Source: Rhizomys pruinosus (Eukaryota > Chordata > Mammalia > Rodentia > Spalacidae). Taken from it: DNA of 64,000 bases. Within the stretch, counting starts at the first letter, position 1; the number at the start of each line of letters is the position of its first letter. This document shows, piece by piece, positions 10,990 through 22,304 of this stretch. The stretch lies in assembly GCA_009823505.1 (NCBI GenBank), contig VZQC01010553.1, forward strand, positions 273,200 to 337,199, given 5' to 3'. The translations under genes were made by a program, and so were the position numbers. The notes under the pieces are model-generated. The model made no database searches. It had not been told where the DNA came from and was given only the letters and a program-made list of their open reading frames with translations.

Positions 10990-11480
10990 CTCTCACAAGC
11001 TTATGTCCTCTAGTGGTTAGGAGATGTTATAAGCCACAATAAGAACTTGTCACCCTTTATAGAGAAACCACAGTTTGGGGATTAGCATACCATCCAAGCA
11101 TCTGTGTCTATGCTCACAGCTTAGCTTGACATAATAATTAGTACTGCTTAAAGGCCTGTACATCCAATTGCTTGTGCTTTGTTAGTATGACTAAAAAGGT
11201 ATCACTGGAAAAGCTGTCAACCCATGAAGGGAAACAACTTGAACAGACTAGAGTCCAAAATGACAACTCCAAAGAAAGTAGACTGTTTTCTTCTCACCCA
11301 CTTGTGCCCCTTTCCCAAAGCCCAGGGAACAAATTGCAGAAGAGGAGGCGTGGTAGAATGTAAGGGCTGCGGAGAGATCGGTGTGAATCATGAGACTACA
11401 GCAATATAGTCTGGACTCCTAATTGATCAACATGCCTGTGCATACAAGCTTCTCCAACTGGACTATGGGAACTCTGCAAA
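10990..11480 (+). repeat. Long interspersed repeat copy, inverted partner at 46012-46505
   Basis: Collinear, in reverse complement, with 46012-46505. Shared stretches include 'cacaagcttatgtcctctag', 'tataagccacaataagaact', 'gacaactccaaagaaa' and 'catacaagcttctccaactg'. A 63-residue open frame lies here, but its counterpart at the partner copy is not conserved as protein. Family unnamed. Confidence 0.85.
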
Positions 11481-11499
11481 AATGAGTATTTCCAAAGAG

Positions 11500-11795
11500 G
11501 TTTAACTAAGGATAGAAGGCCCACCTGAATGTTGGCTTGGGTCCCAGGCTGAACAGAAAAGGAAAAAAGGGGAAAGCCAACAGAACACTCAACTGGTGTC
11601 TCCTCTCTCTGCCTCCTGATGCCAGGTGTGAGCAAGCTCCCCCTGGCACAGCTGTGAGCCACTCCTTCCTCCAGGCTTTCTCTATCACCAGGGACTCCAT
11701 CCCCTGAACTGTGAGCCCAAATAAACCTTTTCCCTCTCAAGTTATTCTTGTCAGGGGTTTGTCACAGCAATAACAACAAAAAAAGTAACAAATAT
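11500..11795 (+). mobile_element. MaLR-type LTR, 3' portion
   Basis: 'ctgaactgtgagcccaaataaacc' style polyadenylation region (11710-11730) followed by 'tgtcacagcaataacaac' and 'agtaacaaat', the typical MaLR LTR ending. The 5' part is unclear and may be shared with the repeat at 10990. Confidence 0.65.
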
Positions 11796-13700
11796 ACTGA
11801 GAGATCTTTTCCTGGGTTCAGGATACTGGTAAGGGACTCCATTAATGAGGCCAATTTGTTTTGAAATTGGAACTGTGTATATATGTATGTGAATCCCTAA
11901 AATATCCCATGCATTTATCTCTTCTCTACAAGGGGGTCACTAACTTTGCTTCATCTCCATAGCATCTTTAATTGGTTACATCTTGGGCAAGTTAGAAATG
12001 TATTCCCACAAACTCCATATTACTAAGCAACCATTTCCTGAGGCTGCCTAGGAGGCTTCCTTGTCTCCCCAGATCCTCCTCCCAATAGCTGACCCTTGTT
12101 CAGAATCTTAGCCCCGGGCACACTCCCAGCATTCTCTAGCATGCCCAACAGAGCATACTAAAATACAGAGAATCCATATTAATCTCCCTCAGGTCTAAGT
12201 CAATGAAACTGTTGGCAAGAAAGCATTTGCATCTCCTGACTAGAGATTGGTCCAAACCCAAGTGAAGGAAAGCAGGGAAGAGCTGCACACAAACAGCTGC
12301 TGAATGAGCAACAGCTCATGCTACAAAGGGCTTGTTCTCATATTAAGCTAATATTTTAGACATGAGCATACCTCACTTCAAACTGCATTAAATTCAGGGG
12401 GGAAATGAGCTTCCATTTCCCCCCTGAATTATTCAAAGCTTTCTCTAATTTTTAGTACACATGAATATACTCCCCTTCAATAAAACACTCCTTCTGAAGA
12501 ATGCCTTGAGGCTTTGTCTACTCCAAAGGCACATCTCTGAATAGTTGATAATTCATGGATTTTTAACATTTGGTGGTTAAAAAAATCATAGTTACATTAT
12601 TTGATATAACTGTCCATATTCAATAAACACTTTGGTCATATTCAATTAACTAAGACCTTTGTTAGTGGCTTTGTATATTTGTGTTCTAATCTTTTTCCTG
12701 ATTGATATCTTTGCTTTCAAATCCATTTCTCTAACTTTCTATTTTCTTCAATATGAGTTAATACTTCTTTGGCAGTACAGTAGAGATATAAATTTAATGG
12801 TAAAGTGATAACATCACTAACAAAGATACACTTGCTTTACAACATTATTTATACAACACAAATCTCAAGGAGCAGAGAGATTTTCAGAAACATGGTGACA
12901 CAAAGACACAGCTGAGAGAGGCTACTGACTCCACATTTGGTACCCAGACACCTTAAAGACTAGCTAAGCTCCAGACAATAGACACAACGAAAGTGGTCTG
13001 TGCTATCGCTACATTATTTTCAGGACCCTAGTATGATACACACTCTGACATTTGTCCTTCTTGTCCGAGAAGGAGATGTTCCTACAGAAACCTTCCGTCT
13101 GTTCTTCCTGTCTCTATCCTGTATTTCTCTTTCACTTCACAGGCTCTCAAGATTGGCTACATGTGGAAACCATCTGTTCATTTTAAGCATATCTGGTGAC
13201 TGGGTCCCTCCACTGCACATTCTGACTTCATCACTCTGGGTTTTGGTCTATAGAATTCTACCACACAGCCAAGGTAGTACAAGCACGAGTTGTAGCCCTT
13301 GTCCACAGTCACAAACTCACCGCATATATACCAAAATAGTCCAGGGATATTCTTTGTAGTTTTTTGGTTTTGTTGGTTAAAATATATATCACGAAATTTA
13401 TCATAATCACTTTTTAGGTGAACCATTTTATAGCATTAAACAAATTTGCATTGCTCCACAATGTGATGTGTTCTGTCTCTCTCTTTATATATATATATAT
13501 TTTTTCTTTTCTTTTTTCACAAGAAGAAACACTTGAATTTCACATCAGATTACAAACGAAAGGAATCAAATCCACATGCAAAAAGCACAAAGAAAAATCA
13601 ACAACATGGGAAAAGAAAATACGAAATCCCCACCAAACACTATCAGTCCCACAGAGGACTCCCACAATGAGATCTCTCTGGATGTAACTCAGGACACATC

Positions 13701-13705
<5 letters not shown>
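11796..13705. other. Long unassigned stretch
   Basis: AT-rich, no repeat named with confidence and no convincing coding region. It holds the perfect hairpin at 12391-12430. Open frames at 13000-13359 and 13418-13687 have no recognisable domain. Confidence 0.45.
12391..12430. repeat. Perfect 17-bp hairpin
   Basis: aattcaggggggaaatg (12391-12407) and its exact reverse complement (12414-12430) around the 6-base loop agcttc. Confidence 0.97.
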
Positions 13706-13757
<52 letters not shown>

Positions 13758-13765
13758 GATAGATG

Positions 13766-13806
<41 letters not shown>

Positions 13807-13812
13807 ATAGAT
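13703..13812. repeat. (TAGA)n microsatellite
   Basis: About 110 bp of TAGA units with single interruptions near 13758 and 13765. Confidence 0.97.
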
Positions 13813-13853
13813 ATTTGTTCTATTGATTCTGGTTTTTTTGTTTTGTTTTTCTT

Positions 13854-13998
13854 TCTCTGATCCATCCTGGAGGCCGGTCCTTTACTCTCTGTCCTTTGCT
13901 CTCTGATCCATCCTGGAGCCAGGTCCTTTATCTCTGATCTGTCCTGGAGGCGGGTCCTTTGCTCTCTGATCCATCCTGGAGATGGGTCCTCTACTCTC
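13854..13998. repeat. 32-bp minisatellite next to the TAGA repeat
   Basis: Units of the form tctctgatccatcctggag...ggtcctttRc: four near-complete units of 31-32 bp and one 14-bp partial unit after the first. The open frame on the minus strand (13689-14000) is only the translation of this and the TAGA run. Confidence 0.92.
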
Positions 13999-14097
13999 AA
14001 CTTGCCAAGCCTGAAACATCCTAGTCAGTGTCCAAATGCCAATCCAGCTACTTAAATCCAATAACTTCTCATACTATTAGAAGGAAATTGGAAATTA

Positions 14098-14182
14098 TCT
14101 TCTCCCAAATCTCTTTCTTCTCCTCCTTCTCTTTCTCCTCCTCCTCTTCCTCCTCCTCCTCCTCCTCCTCCTTCTTCTTTTT
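14098..14182. repeat. Pyrimidine tract (CTC/CTT)n
   Basis: About 85 bp of C/T only, the decayed tail (reversed A-rich end) of the neighbouring minus-strand B1. Confidence 0.9.
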
Positions 14183-14418
14183 TTGAGACAGGGTCTCCCT
14201 TTAGTCCCAGGTGGCCTGGAGCTCGCTACGTAGACTAGGCAGGCCTTGAATTCACTGAGATATGCCTGCCTCTGCCTCCTGAGTGCTGGGATTAAAGGCA
14301 TGCACCAACATGCCCAGCCCAAGACAGTTCTTAGCCACCATGTAGGCTTGGGAATTGAACCCAGATCCTCTGCAAGAGCAGTCACTACTCTTACCTGCTG
14401 AGCCATCTCTCCAGCCCC
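14183..14418 (-). mobile_element. B1 and B2 5'-part fused, both minus strand
   Basis: 14183-14320 is a complete reversed B1 (tttttgagacagggtctccc ... catgcaccaacatgcccagc). 14322-14418 is the reversed 5' half of a B2, ending 'ctctccagcccc'. No A-rich tail separates them, so the B1 may have entered the B2 or its missing half was deleted. Confidence 0.85.
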
Positions 14419-14479
14419 CTCCCATATCTTCTTACTCTACAAATTAAGACATGAATCTGAAGTCAAGAAAGGCACAGAG

Positions 14480-14534
14480 GTATATTTGTCAGGGTTCTCT
14501 AGAGAGACAGAGCCAATACAATATGTATATAGAA
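14480..14534 (+). repeat. Left part of an old dispersed repeat split by L1
   Basis: 'gtcagggttctctagagaga' ... 'agccaatacaatatgtata' is a widespread mammalian repeat phrase. Its continuation (ttattttaaggaattggttc) is found right after the L1, at 16010. Confidence 0.65.
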
Positions 14535-15995
14535 AGAAAGAAGTTTTTAAAAATATTTTTATTGAAGCTTTGTGTATTTCATACATTTCTCAGTCCAATT
14601 TAGACTCACTCCACCTTCCATGTCCCCCACCCCACTCAAGCTCATGCATTCTGCCATACATGTCTTACATATTTTTCTCAGTCTTTTTAAAGTTTTTCTT
14701 CGCAGAGGTTTACTGTTTGGGGCAGAAGTTTACTGTTTCAGTCAGTTCTTTGACCCAGTCCTTTTCTTGTTGTTGCCCCCTCCCATTTATATTGCTCTAA
14801 AATATGCATATATATGTCACACATATACCAAAATTATGACTTCTGGAAATAATCTGTAAGTTAATTCCAAAACATGTTTAGAAATTCACATTTTCCCTTT
14901 AATTTTAGATTACTCTAAAATATGCATACATACCCTCCACTCATATACCAAAGTACAAAGTCTAAAAGTAAGTAGTAGGTTAATTCTAGAGCCCATTAAG
15001 GGATTCACATTTTACTTTTTTATTTATTTTATTTTTTAATTTTCATATGTGTATGAATGTATTGTCTGCATGTAGGTTGGTGCGCCCATGTCATGCAATG
15101 CTGCGGAGGTCAGAAGAGGGTGTCGGATTCCCCTGGAACTGGAGTTAAAGATGGTTCTTAGCCGCCATGTGGGTGCTGGGGATCAAACCTGGGTCCTCTG
15201 CAAGAGCAGTCAGCACTCTTAACTGCTAGGCTATCTCTCCAGCCACAAAGGATTCACATTTTAATCATAGAGTTGCTTTCAGATAAAAGAACTATAACAT
15301 TAACATTGCTCAGTTTGCTTTACAATTTGGGATTATATAAATTACTCAAAAAACAAAGGAGCAAGAAAACAAATGACTCGATTAAAAGATGGAGTAAAGA
15401 AATGAACAGAGAATTCACAAATGAAGAATAGAAACATCTCAGGAAGTGTGCAATGTTGCTAATAATTAAGGAAATGCAAAATAAAACCAACTTAAGATTT
15501 CACCTTACCCTGGTAAGACTAGCTAAGATTAGGAAAACAAATGACACCAAATGCTGGGGAGGTTGTGGGGAAAGGGGAACACTCATCCACTGCTGATGGG
15601 AATATAAACTCCTGCAACCCCTATGGAAAGTTGCATGGAGAATACTTAAAAGATTCAAATTAAACCTACCACCTGACCCAGTCCTACCACTCCTGGGTAT
15701 ATACCCACAAGACTTAACCTGTCCCAGAGAAACATGCAAAACCATGTTTATTGTGGCTTTCTTCATAATAGAGAAGAGCTGGAAGTGACCCAAGTGTTCC
15801 TTAACTGATGAGTGGATAAAGAAAATGTGGTACATCTACACAATGGAGTAGATGAAAGTGGTAAAGAAAGATGTCATGAACTTTGCAGGTAAATGGATGG
15901 AACCAGAAGCCATTATGCTAAGTGAAGTAACACAGTTCCAAAAAAAACAAATGACGAATGGTATCCCTCATTTCTGGAAGTTAGCACCAAATCCC
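14535..15995 (-). mobile_element. L1 with 5' inversion (twin-priming type)
   Basis: 14540-15335 is L1 3' UTR read on the minus strand (interrupted by a B2 at 15016-15245). 15336-15995 is ORF2 3' sequence on the + strand, ending at the position in L1 where the minus part begins ('gttagcaccaaatccctag', then the 'aaactgagcaatgtt' block). This arrangement is the established signature of twin priming during L1 insertion. All frames carry stops. Confidence 0.85.
14997..15262 (-). mobile_element. B2 SINE, minus strand, inside the L1
   Basis: Reversed B2, body about 15016-15245, single form without the 17-bp duplication. Target duplication aaRggattcacatttta at 14997 and 15246. Confidence 0.9.
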
Positions 15996-16589
15996 TAGTT
16001 GAAATAGGTTTATTTTAAGGAATTGGTTCACATAATTATCTAGAATATGTAGCCTGTCAATTCCAAAGTCTGCAGGGCAAACCAGCAGGCTAGTGGCCAG
16101 GGAGGCATGATATTGCAGTTCTCCAAAGTTCTGTGTGCAGATAGAACCGCTTGCTGGGAGAGGAAGAGTCCTAGTCTTATATTCTATTATAATCTTCAAC
16201 TAACTCTAGGAAACTCACCCTGCTTATGAAGATAATCACTTTACTCAAAGTCCACCAAAGCAAAAGTTAATCTTATCCAACAATGCCTCAAATAAGCATC
16301 TAGAATCATATCTGATCAAATAAAGAGGTGCAGGGACCCAGTCAAATTGACATAAAAATACCCAATCACCCATCAAAGAGTTGAAGCAACTTAACTAAAG
16401 GCACCAAATTAAAGCCAGGGGGAGGCTTAAGATAAGCTTTTTAAAGAGCAAGAATATAATTTTTCTCCATATTTAAAAGTATTTTAATGCATAAGGAGAA
16501 ATTCTGATAAAATGTATTTGTATGCTGCATATAATGGGCAGTGCCATTTATTAACATCTATAACAAAGTAGTAACTAGCTGACATTGTT
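15996..16589. other. Right part of the split old repeat, then unassigned DNA
   Basis: 16005-16340 continues the dispersed repeat begun at 14480 ('ggaattggttcacataatta', 'ttccaaagtctgcaggg', 'tcaaattgacataaaaat'). Nothing recognised from there to 16589. Confidence 0.55.
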
Positions 16590-17035
16590 GTTAGTCACTT
16601 TTTGTCACTATGACAAAATACCCAACATGGTCAACTTAAGGAAAGAAAGATTTATCTTGGCCCAGGGTTACAGACATTTCAGTCCACAGTCCTTGGCTCT
16701 TTCAGTTCTGTTCCAGGGGTGAAGGAGAACATCCTGGTAGTGGGAGTATGTAGCAGGGGCTATTTACCACATGGAAGAGAGGGGGGAATGCAGGAGGGGC
16801 AAGGCAATGGACAATCTTCCAAGAACACCCCCATTATCTACTTCTTCCAACTAGGCCCCAACTTCCCACTTTTGCTACCTCCCAATAATAAATCATATGA
16901 TTTATTATTGGGAGGTAGCAAATCATAATGATTAGGTCACAGCCCTCAGGATCCAATCATTTCCCAAAAGAGGATGAGTTGGACCCAAGTACCTATCATG
17001 AGCCTCTAGAGAACATTTAATATTCAAATTAGGAT
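16590..17035 (+). repeat. Old dispersed repeat (family R), one of four copies
   Basis: Shares phrase order with 27945-28255, 35170-35535 and 55375-55680: opening 'cactatgacaaaatac', 'ttatcttggc', 'cagtccacagtcc', 'ccaactaggcccc' and closing 'aaattaggata'-type text. The family is common in mammals but I cannot name it. This copy contains the 52-bp palindrome. Confidence 0.6.
16871..16922. repeat. 52-bp perfect palindrome, no spacer
   Basis: Arms 16871-16896 and 16897-16922, 26 bp each, exactly complementary. It starts tttgctacctcccaataata and is centred on catatg. Pairing stops at 16870/16923. Confidence 0.98.
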
Positions 17036-17230
17036 ACTCATTTATTGCATTATTAAAGACTGCATCATGCTTATCTTACATATAGAACCACGTTTGGTCA
17101 TCAGCATAAAACTATGAGATTGTGGTGAATTACAGTAGATACTTTGTGTTCTACTTTCAAAAAAATACAACTTCAAGTAGCATGCATCTATATAGCCAGA
17201 GGCAATGGAATGATTTTTTTCTTTCTAAAA

Positions 17231-17445
17231 ATAAAAAAATAGGACTGGAGAGATGGCTCCATGGTTAAGAGCATGAGCTGCTCTTGCAGAGGACCTGAGT
17301 TCAATCCCCAGCATTCATATGGCAGCTAACAATTGTCTGTGATTCCAGTTCTAGGGGACTCCAATGGCTTCTTTTAGCATTGCATGACAAGGGTGCACTT
17401 ATGTACATGTAGGCAATACACTCATAAAATAAAAAGATCAAAACC
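17231..17445 (+). mobile_element. B2 SINE, older subfamily
   Basis: Diverged B2: gactggagagatggctccat ... agcattgcatgacaagggtgc, A-rich end. No 17-bp duplication. Confidence 0.85.
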
Positions 17446-17859
17446 AAAACACTATATGCTAACACCTAGGAATGTCCACACATACTTCTAAACACTAAAT
17501 TGTGCCTCTTGGATTTAGGCTGCTGGTGTCAACATCAATTATAAAATGGTGATATGAATCATGTCTTTGGAATCTTTCCCTAGTTTTAGGTATTCCAAAA
17601 TAAACCAAAGTTGCACACTTGCTAATCTGAATGTGTTTCATTATTTCAGACAACATAGTCACTACCAAAGTCCACAACTCTTTATCCAAAATCTTGAATA
17701 CCAAAAGATCTAAAAATGAATGATTTATAACTAGTTTGACAGCAAGACATAAACAGATATGAAACTATTTAGAGTCTATTTACTCAATGCAGCATGAATA
17801 TTCATGTTTCACATCAGAAATATTAATATCTTTCATGGCAGGTGATCCTTCAACCACTA
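17446..17859. other. Unassigned stretch
   Basis: AT-rich, no repeat or coding region recognised. Confidence 0.45.
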
Positions 17860-18198
17860 GTATGTTATGTTATACATGACCATATAGTTAATGTGGTCCT
17901 CAGCTGGAGGTGGTATTCCAAAAGGTTGTCAGAACATTTAGGAGGCAGAGCCCATTTGGAGGAAATGGCTCTAGAGGTTTGGACCTTGAGGTTTTATAGC
18001 CCAGCCCCACTTCCTGCTCACTCTGCTTCCTGAATGCTGATACAATATGACTAACTACCTCTTATTTCTGCCACCATGCCTTTCTCACCAGGATGGACTG
18101 TATGTCCTTGAACTGTAAGCCATAATAACCCTTCCCTGTAATTTACTTCTTGTCAAGCATTTTGTCAAAGCAAAAAGAAAATATAGAAAACTGTCATC
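17860..18198 (+). mobile_element. MaLR LTR, its internal start cut by L1
   Basis: LTR-like region with 'ttcctgctcactctgcttcctg', 'ttgaactgtaagccataataacc' and the ending 'ttgtcaaagcaaaaag'. The expected MaLR internal start follows ('aagaagtgggattgtt'), is interrupted by an L1, and resumes at 20708. Confidence 0.75.
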
Positions 18199-20724
18199 AA
18201 GAAGTGGGATTGTTCCCTATGAGCTTCTTCACAGACTTGGAAAAAAAATCCTTAAATTCATATGGAAAAACAAAGACCCCAAATAGCTAAAGCAACCCTG
18301 AGTGGAAAATGCAATACAGGGGGGATTGCTCTACCAGACTTCAAGCTATATTACAGGGCCATAGTCATAAAGATAGCCTGGTACTGGCACAAAAACAGAC
18401 CTGTGACCAACGGAACAAAATTGAAGATCCAAACTTGAGCTCATACAATTTCAGTCACTTCATATTTGACAAAGGGGCAAAAAATACCTCAATGGAGGAA
18501 GGATAGCATCTTTAGAAAATGGTGCTGGCAAAACTGGATCACCATTTGTAGAAGAACAAAATTAAACCCCAACCTCTCACCCTCTATAAAAATCAACTCC
18601 AAGTGGATCAAAGATCTCAACGTGAAGCCTGAAACCCTGAAGGTGATAGAAGAAAAAGTTGGCAACAACCTACAAGACATAGGCGTGGGAAAAGACTTTC
18701 TAAATCAGCAGCTGCACAGGAAATAAAGTCAACAGTCGACAAATGGGACCTCATCAAACTCAAAAACTTCTGTACAGTGAAAGAAACAATCAAGTAAGTG
18801 AAGAGAAAACCCAGAGAGTGGGAGGAAACCTTCAGCACTGATACATCTGACAGAACATTAACTTCCAGAATATATGAACTACTCAAAAAACAAAGATGGA
18901 GTAAAGAGCTGAACAGAGACTTCACAAGTGAGGAATTAGAGATGGCTGAGAAACATCTTAAAAAGTGTTCAACATCACTAATAATTAAGGAGATGCAAAT
19001 TAAAACCACTTTAAGATATCATCTTACTCCAATAAGACTCACTAGGATCAAGAAAACAAATGATACCAAGTGCTGGAGAAGTTGTGGGGAAAGGAGAACA
19101 CTCATCCACTGCTGGTGGGAATGTAAACTAGTACAGTCACTATGGAAAGCAGTGTGGAGAACCCTTGGAAGACTTGGAATGAACTTGCCACCTGACCCAG
19201 TCATACCACTCCTGGGTATGCACCCACAAGACTCATCTCACCACAGAGATAGATGCACAGCCATGTTTATTGCAGCTCTCTTCACAATAGCAAGGAGCTG
19301 GAACCAACCCAAGTGCCCCTCAACTGATGAGTGGATAAGGAAAATGTGGTACATCTACACAATGGAATTCTATGCAGCGGTAAAGAAAGATGACATCATG
19401 AACTTTGCAGGTAAATGGATGGAGCTAGAAGATATCATGTTGAGTGAAGTAACACAGTCCCAGAAAAACAAACTACAAACGGTATCCCTCATCTGTGGAT
19501 GCTAGTGCCAATTGCCTAATTATGTGGCAAACTGAGCAATGTCAATGTGATCTGAAAACAACCATGCTCTTATATTGCAGAATCCCTTAAAAAATAAACA
19601 AAAAAAAATGGAATGAAAAAAAAAAAAACAACAAAAAAATAATATATCCCAGGTAAGGAATAATTAGAAGTTTGTAAAGTTATGTTGAACTTAGACAAAA
19701 TAAACCATAACATTGGCATTAAAAAAAAAAAAAAGATGGAGTAAAGAGCTGAACAGAGACTTCACCAGTGAGGAGTAAAAGATGGCTGAGAAACATCTTA
19801 AAAAGTGTTCAACATCATTAATAATTAAGGAAATGCAAATGAAAACCACTCTCAGATATCATCTCACTCCAATGTGACTAGCTAAAATCAAGAAAACAAA
19901 AGACACCAAATGCTGGAGAGGCTGTGGGGAAAGGGGAACACTCATCTACTGCTGGTGGTAATGTAAACTTGTACAACCACTATGGAAAGCAGTGTGGAGA
20001 ACCCTTAAAAGATGCAAAATGAGCCTACCACCTGACCCAGTCATACCACTCCTGGGTATATACCCACAAGACTCATCCTACCACAAAGATACATCCATGT
20101 TTATTGCAGCTCTCTTCACAATAGCAAAGAACTGGAACCAACCCATTTGGCCCCTCAACTGACCAGTGGATGACAAAAATGTGCTACATCTACACAATGG
20201 AATACTATTCAGTGGTAAAGAAAGATGACATTATGAATTTTTCAGGTAAATGGATGGAGCTCAAAGGCATTATGCTAAGTGAAGTAACACAGTCCCAGAA
20301 AAACAAACAGCAAATGGTTTCCCTCATTTGTGGATGCTAACACCAAATCCTCCGAGATGAAAGGCAAGCTGAACAACATTATTGTTATATTTCTGTTTAT
20401 CTGAAAGCAACTATGTTGTTATAATGTAAATCTCTCAATGGGCTCTAGAATCCACCCACCACTTATTTTCAGACTCTGTGATTACTGTATATGGGTGGAG
20501 AGTATGTAACCAATTCAGGAAAATGGGAATTTCTAAGCATTATAAAAAAAAAAAAGACTAAGAGAAGGATTTAGGAAAGTTAGGGAAGAAGGCATGATCG
20601 GGGGTGGGGGGGGGGGGGGGAAGGGAAAAGGGAATATGCCTAAACTGAATTGAAAAATGATGTCTGAAATACACAAAACATCAATAAAAGCAAAAAAATA
20701 AAATAAATAAGTGGGATTGTTGTT
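18199..20724 (+). mobile_element. Composite L1 insertion with 3' region present twice
   Basis: The target word aagtgggattgtt occurs at about 18202 and 20710 and encloses the whole block. First L1 part (18215-19640) runs through ORF2 C-terminal sequence; its 235-residue open frame (18798-19505) contains the ORF2 end, with 'MWYIYTMEFYAAVKKDD' near residues 183-199. After an A-rich tail comes about 90 bp of non-L1 DNA ending in another A-run (to 19733). A second L1 copy then starts inside ORF2 and goes to the family's terminal A-rich end (20705). About 610 bp (18890-19500 and 19733-20345) is duplicated. Confidence 0.85.
20590..20622. repeat. Poly-G tract in L1 3' UTR
   Basis: G-rich run ggggtgggggggggggggg just before the L1 end. 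Confidence 0.9.
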
Positions 20725-20990
20725 GTAATAAACATGACCATATGGTTCTTAGGCTTTTAGAATATGGAAGAGTTTAGAACATTAGGCTAGAAAAGCCGGC
20801 TCTTCAATGCTATAAACAGAGTATAATGAGTCATTCTGTTGAGAGTTTGGAAGACTAAAGGGCCAAGCGAAATGCAGGCAGTAGAGGCCCAGCTCATGAA
20901 GTTTCAGAAAGGAACAGACTCTTTTGAGCCATTCGGGTTATATTCTAGAAATGAATCTGGTTGCATCCTCTTGGCATTCTAAGAACCTGA
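20708..20990 (+). mobile_element. MaLR internal sequence, continuation after the L1
   Basis: 'gtgggattgttgttgtaata', 'catgaccatatggttctta', 'attaggctagaaaagccg' parallel the internal region of the MaLR at 8565-8680 (gaacctgaccatgtgg, gggctagaaaagctg). Confidence 0.7.
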
Positions 20991-21029
20991 GAGAGGGTAC
21001 ATTTAAAAGTAATAGACTCATGGATTTGG

Positions 21030-21715
21030 CAGGGGTTGGGATTGGCCTCTCCTCATTCTGCTGACTCATTTCACTTAACATAATATCCTCAAGGTTCATC
21101 TATGCTGAAATGTATAATTTCCTTTTTAAATGCTGAATGATACTCAATTTACAGATAGGATGCATTTTATCTATTCACTCATCAATGAACCCAAGTTGCT
21201 TCTAACTCTTATGAACATGACTCTACAGAAGCCTTTATGAACCCTTGCATTTAAGCCTTTTGGATGTGTACCTAGAAGTAGAGTTGTTGCATTACATGGC
21301 AATGTTTACTTTTTCTGAGGAGCAACTATGCTATTTTGTATAAAAATGCTACAGCCTCATCAATGGTGTGAAGAATTCCAGTTTCTCCACATCCTCATAA
21401 CAACTGGTATTTCTGTTCTATTGGTTTTGCTTATTTTTCCTTTTTTGTTCATTTTTATTTTGTTTGTTTGTTTGCTTGCTTGCTTGCTTGTTTTGGAGAT
21501 ATAGCCCATACTTGCTGTGTAGCCAAGTATGACCTTGAATTCTTTATCCTCCTGCTTTTGCTTCACAGGCCCCAGGATTATAGGCCTGTGCCACCAATCT
21601 AGCTCATTTTATTGTTTTTATAAGAACTATCATCATGGGTATAAAGTGGCACTTGCTTAGTTTGCATCTTTCTCATAATTACAGAATGATGATTTCTTTT
21701 TACTATGACTTTGGC
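21030..21715 (-). mobile_element. Old L1 fragment, minus strand, with a B1 inside
   Basis: Reversed L1 3' text: 'cacttaacataatatcctcaa', 'gatgcattttatctattc', 'tgcattacatggcaatg', 'tccacatcctcataacaa', resuming after the B1 with 'ggtataaagtggcacttgc'. B1 at about 21475-21610 (minus, very diverged) after a TTTG/CTTG repeat. Confidence 0.75.
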
Positions 21716-22304
21716 TTCTGTTCCCTGGTTTTCTTCAAGTGTCCTCATTATTCTGACTTTGGCCTCTCTGGATCTGTGGACTCCTTGTTCCTGCCCATCT
21801 ATATGTCCTAAATATTTGATCTAAGGCAGAGATTTTCACTTTAATTGGTATCACCTGTCACAGCCAAGATTGATTCACTGTCTAAGAATTTGCTTCCTAT
21901 CTCACACAGAAACAAGATAGAACCTTCAGGGAATGCAAGAAAGGCCTCACCACTGGAAATCAGCCCTCTGGCATCCACATTCCTTCCCGATAGAAAATAA
22001 CCAAAGCTGTTCATACTTGAGCCTTGGAGTGACACAGGAGTTGACCAGACTCAGAAGCCCTATTCACCTGACCTTGGCATCTGCAAGATCCATAAGGCAG
22101 GCCAGACAGATCCTCAGCAGCACTAGCTTCCTGAGGCAGCAGGTACACTGATGACAGAGAAATGCAAGTGACATGGTGGTCACTAGGCAGGAGGCCATTG
22201 GCAAGCCCTGCTCAGGTCATGCTGCCCTTGCTCAGACAAGAATGGAAGTTTAGGAGACATGTCTTCACAATAAGAAGGGGACAATAGACAGGTTTATTTC
22301 TTTT
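21716..22304. other. Unassigned stretch
   Basis: No repeat recognised; short open frames only, none with a recognisable domain. Confidence 0.45.

Noticed and set aside
13689..14000. Repetitive protein frame on the minus strand
   Set aside because: It is a translation of the TAGA microsatellite and 32-bp minisatellite.
18798..19505. 235-residue open frame, the longest in the window
   Set aside because: It is the C-terminal part of L1 ORF2 in a truncated copy bounded by target duplication, not a host gene.
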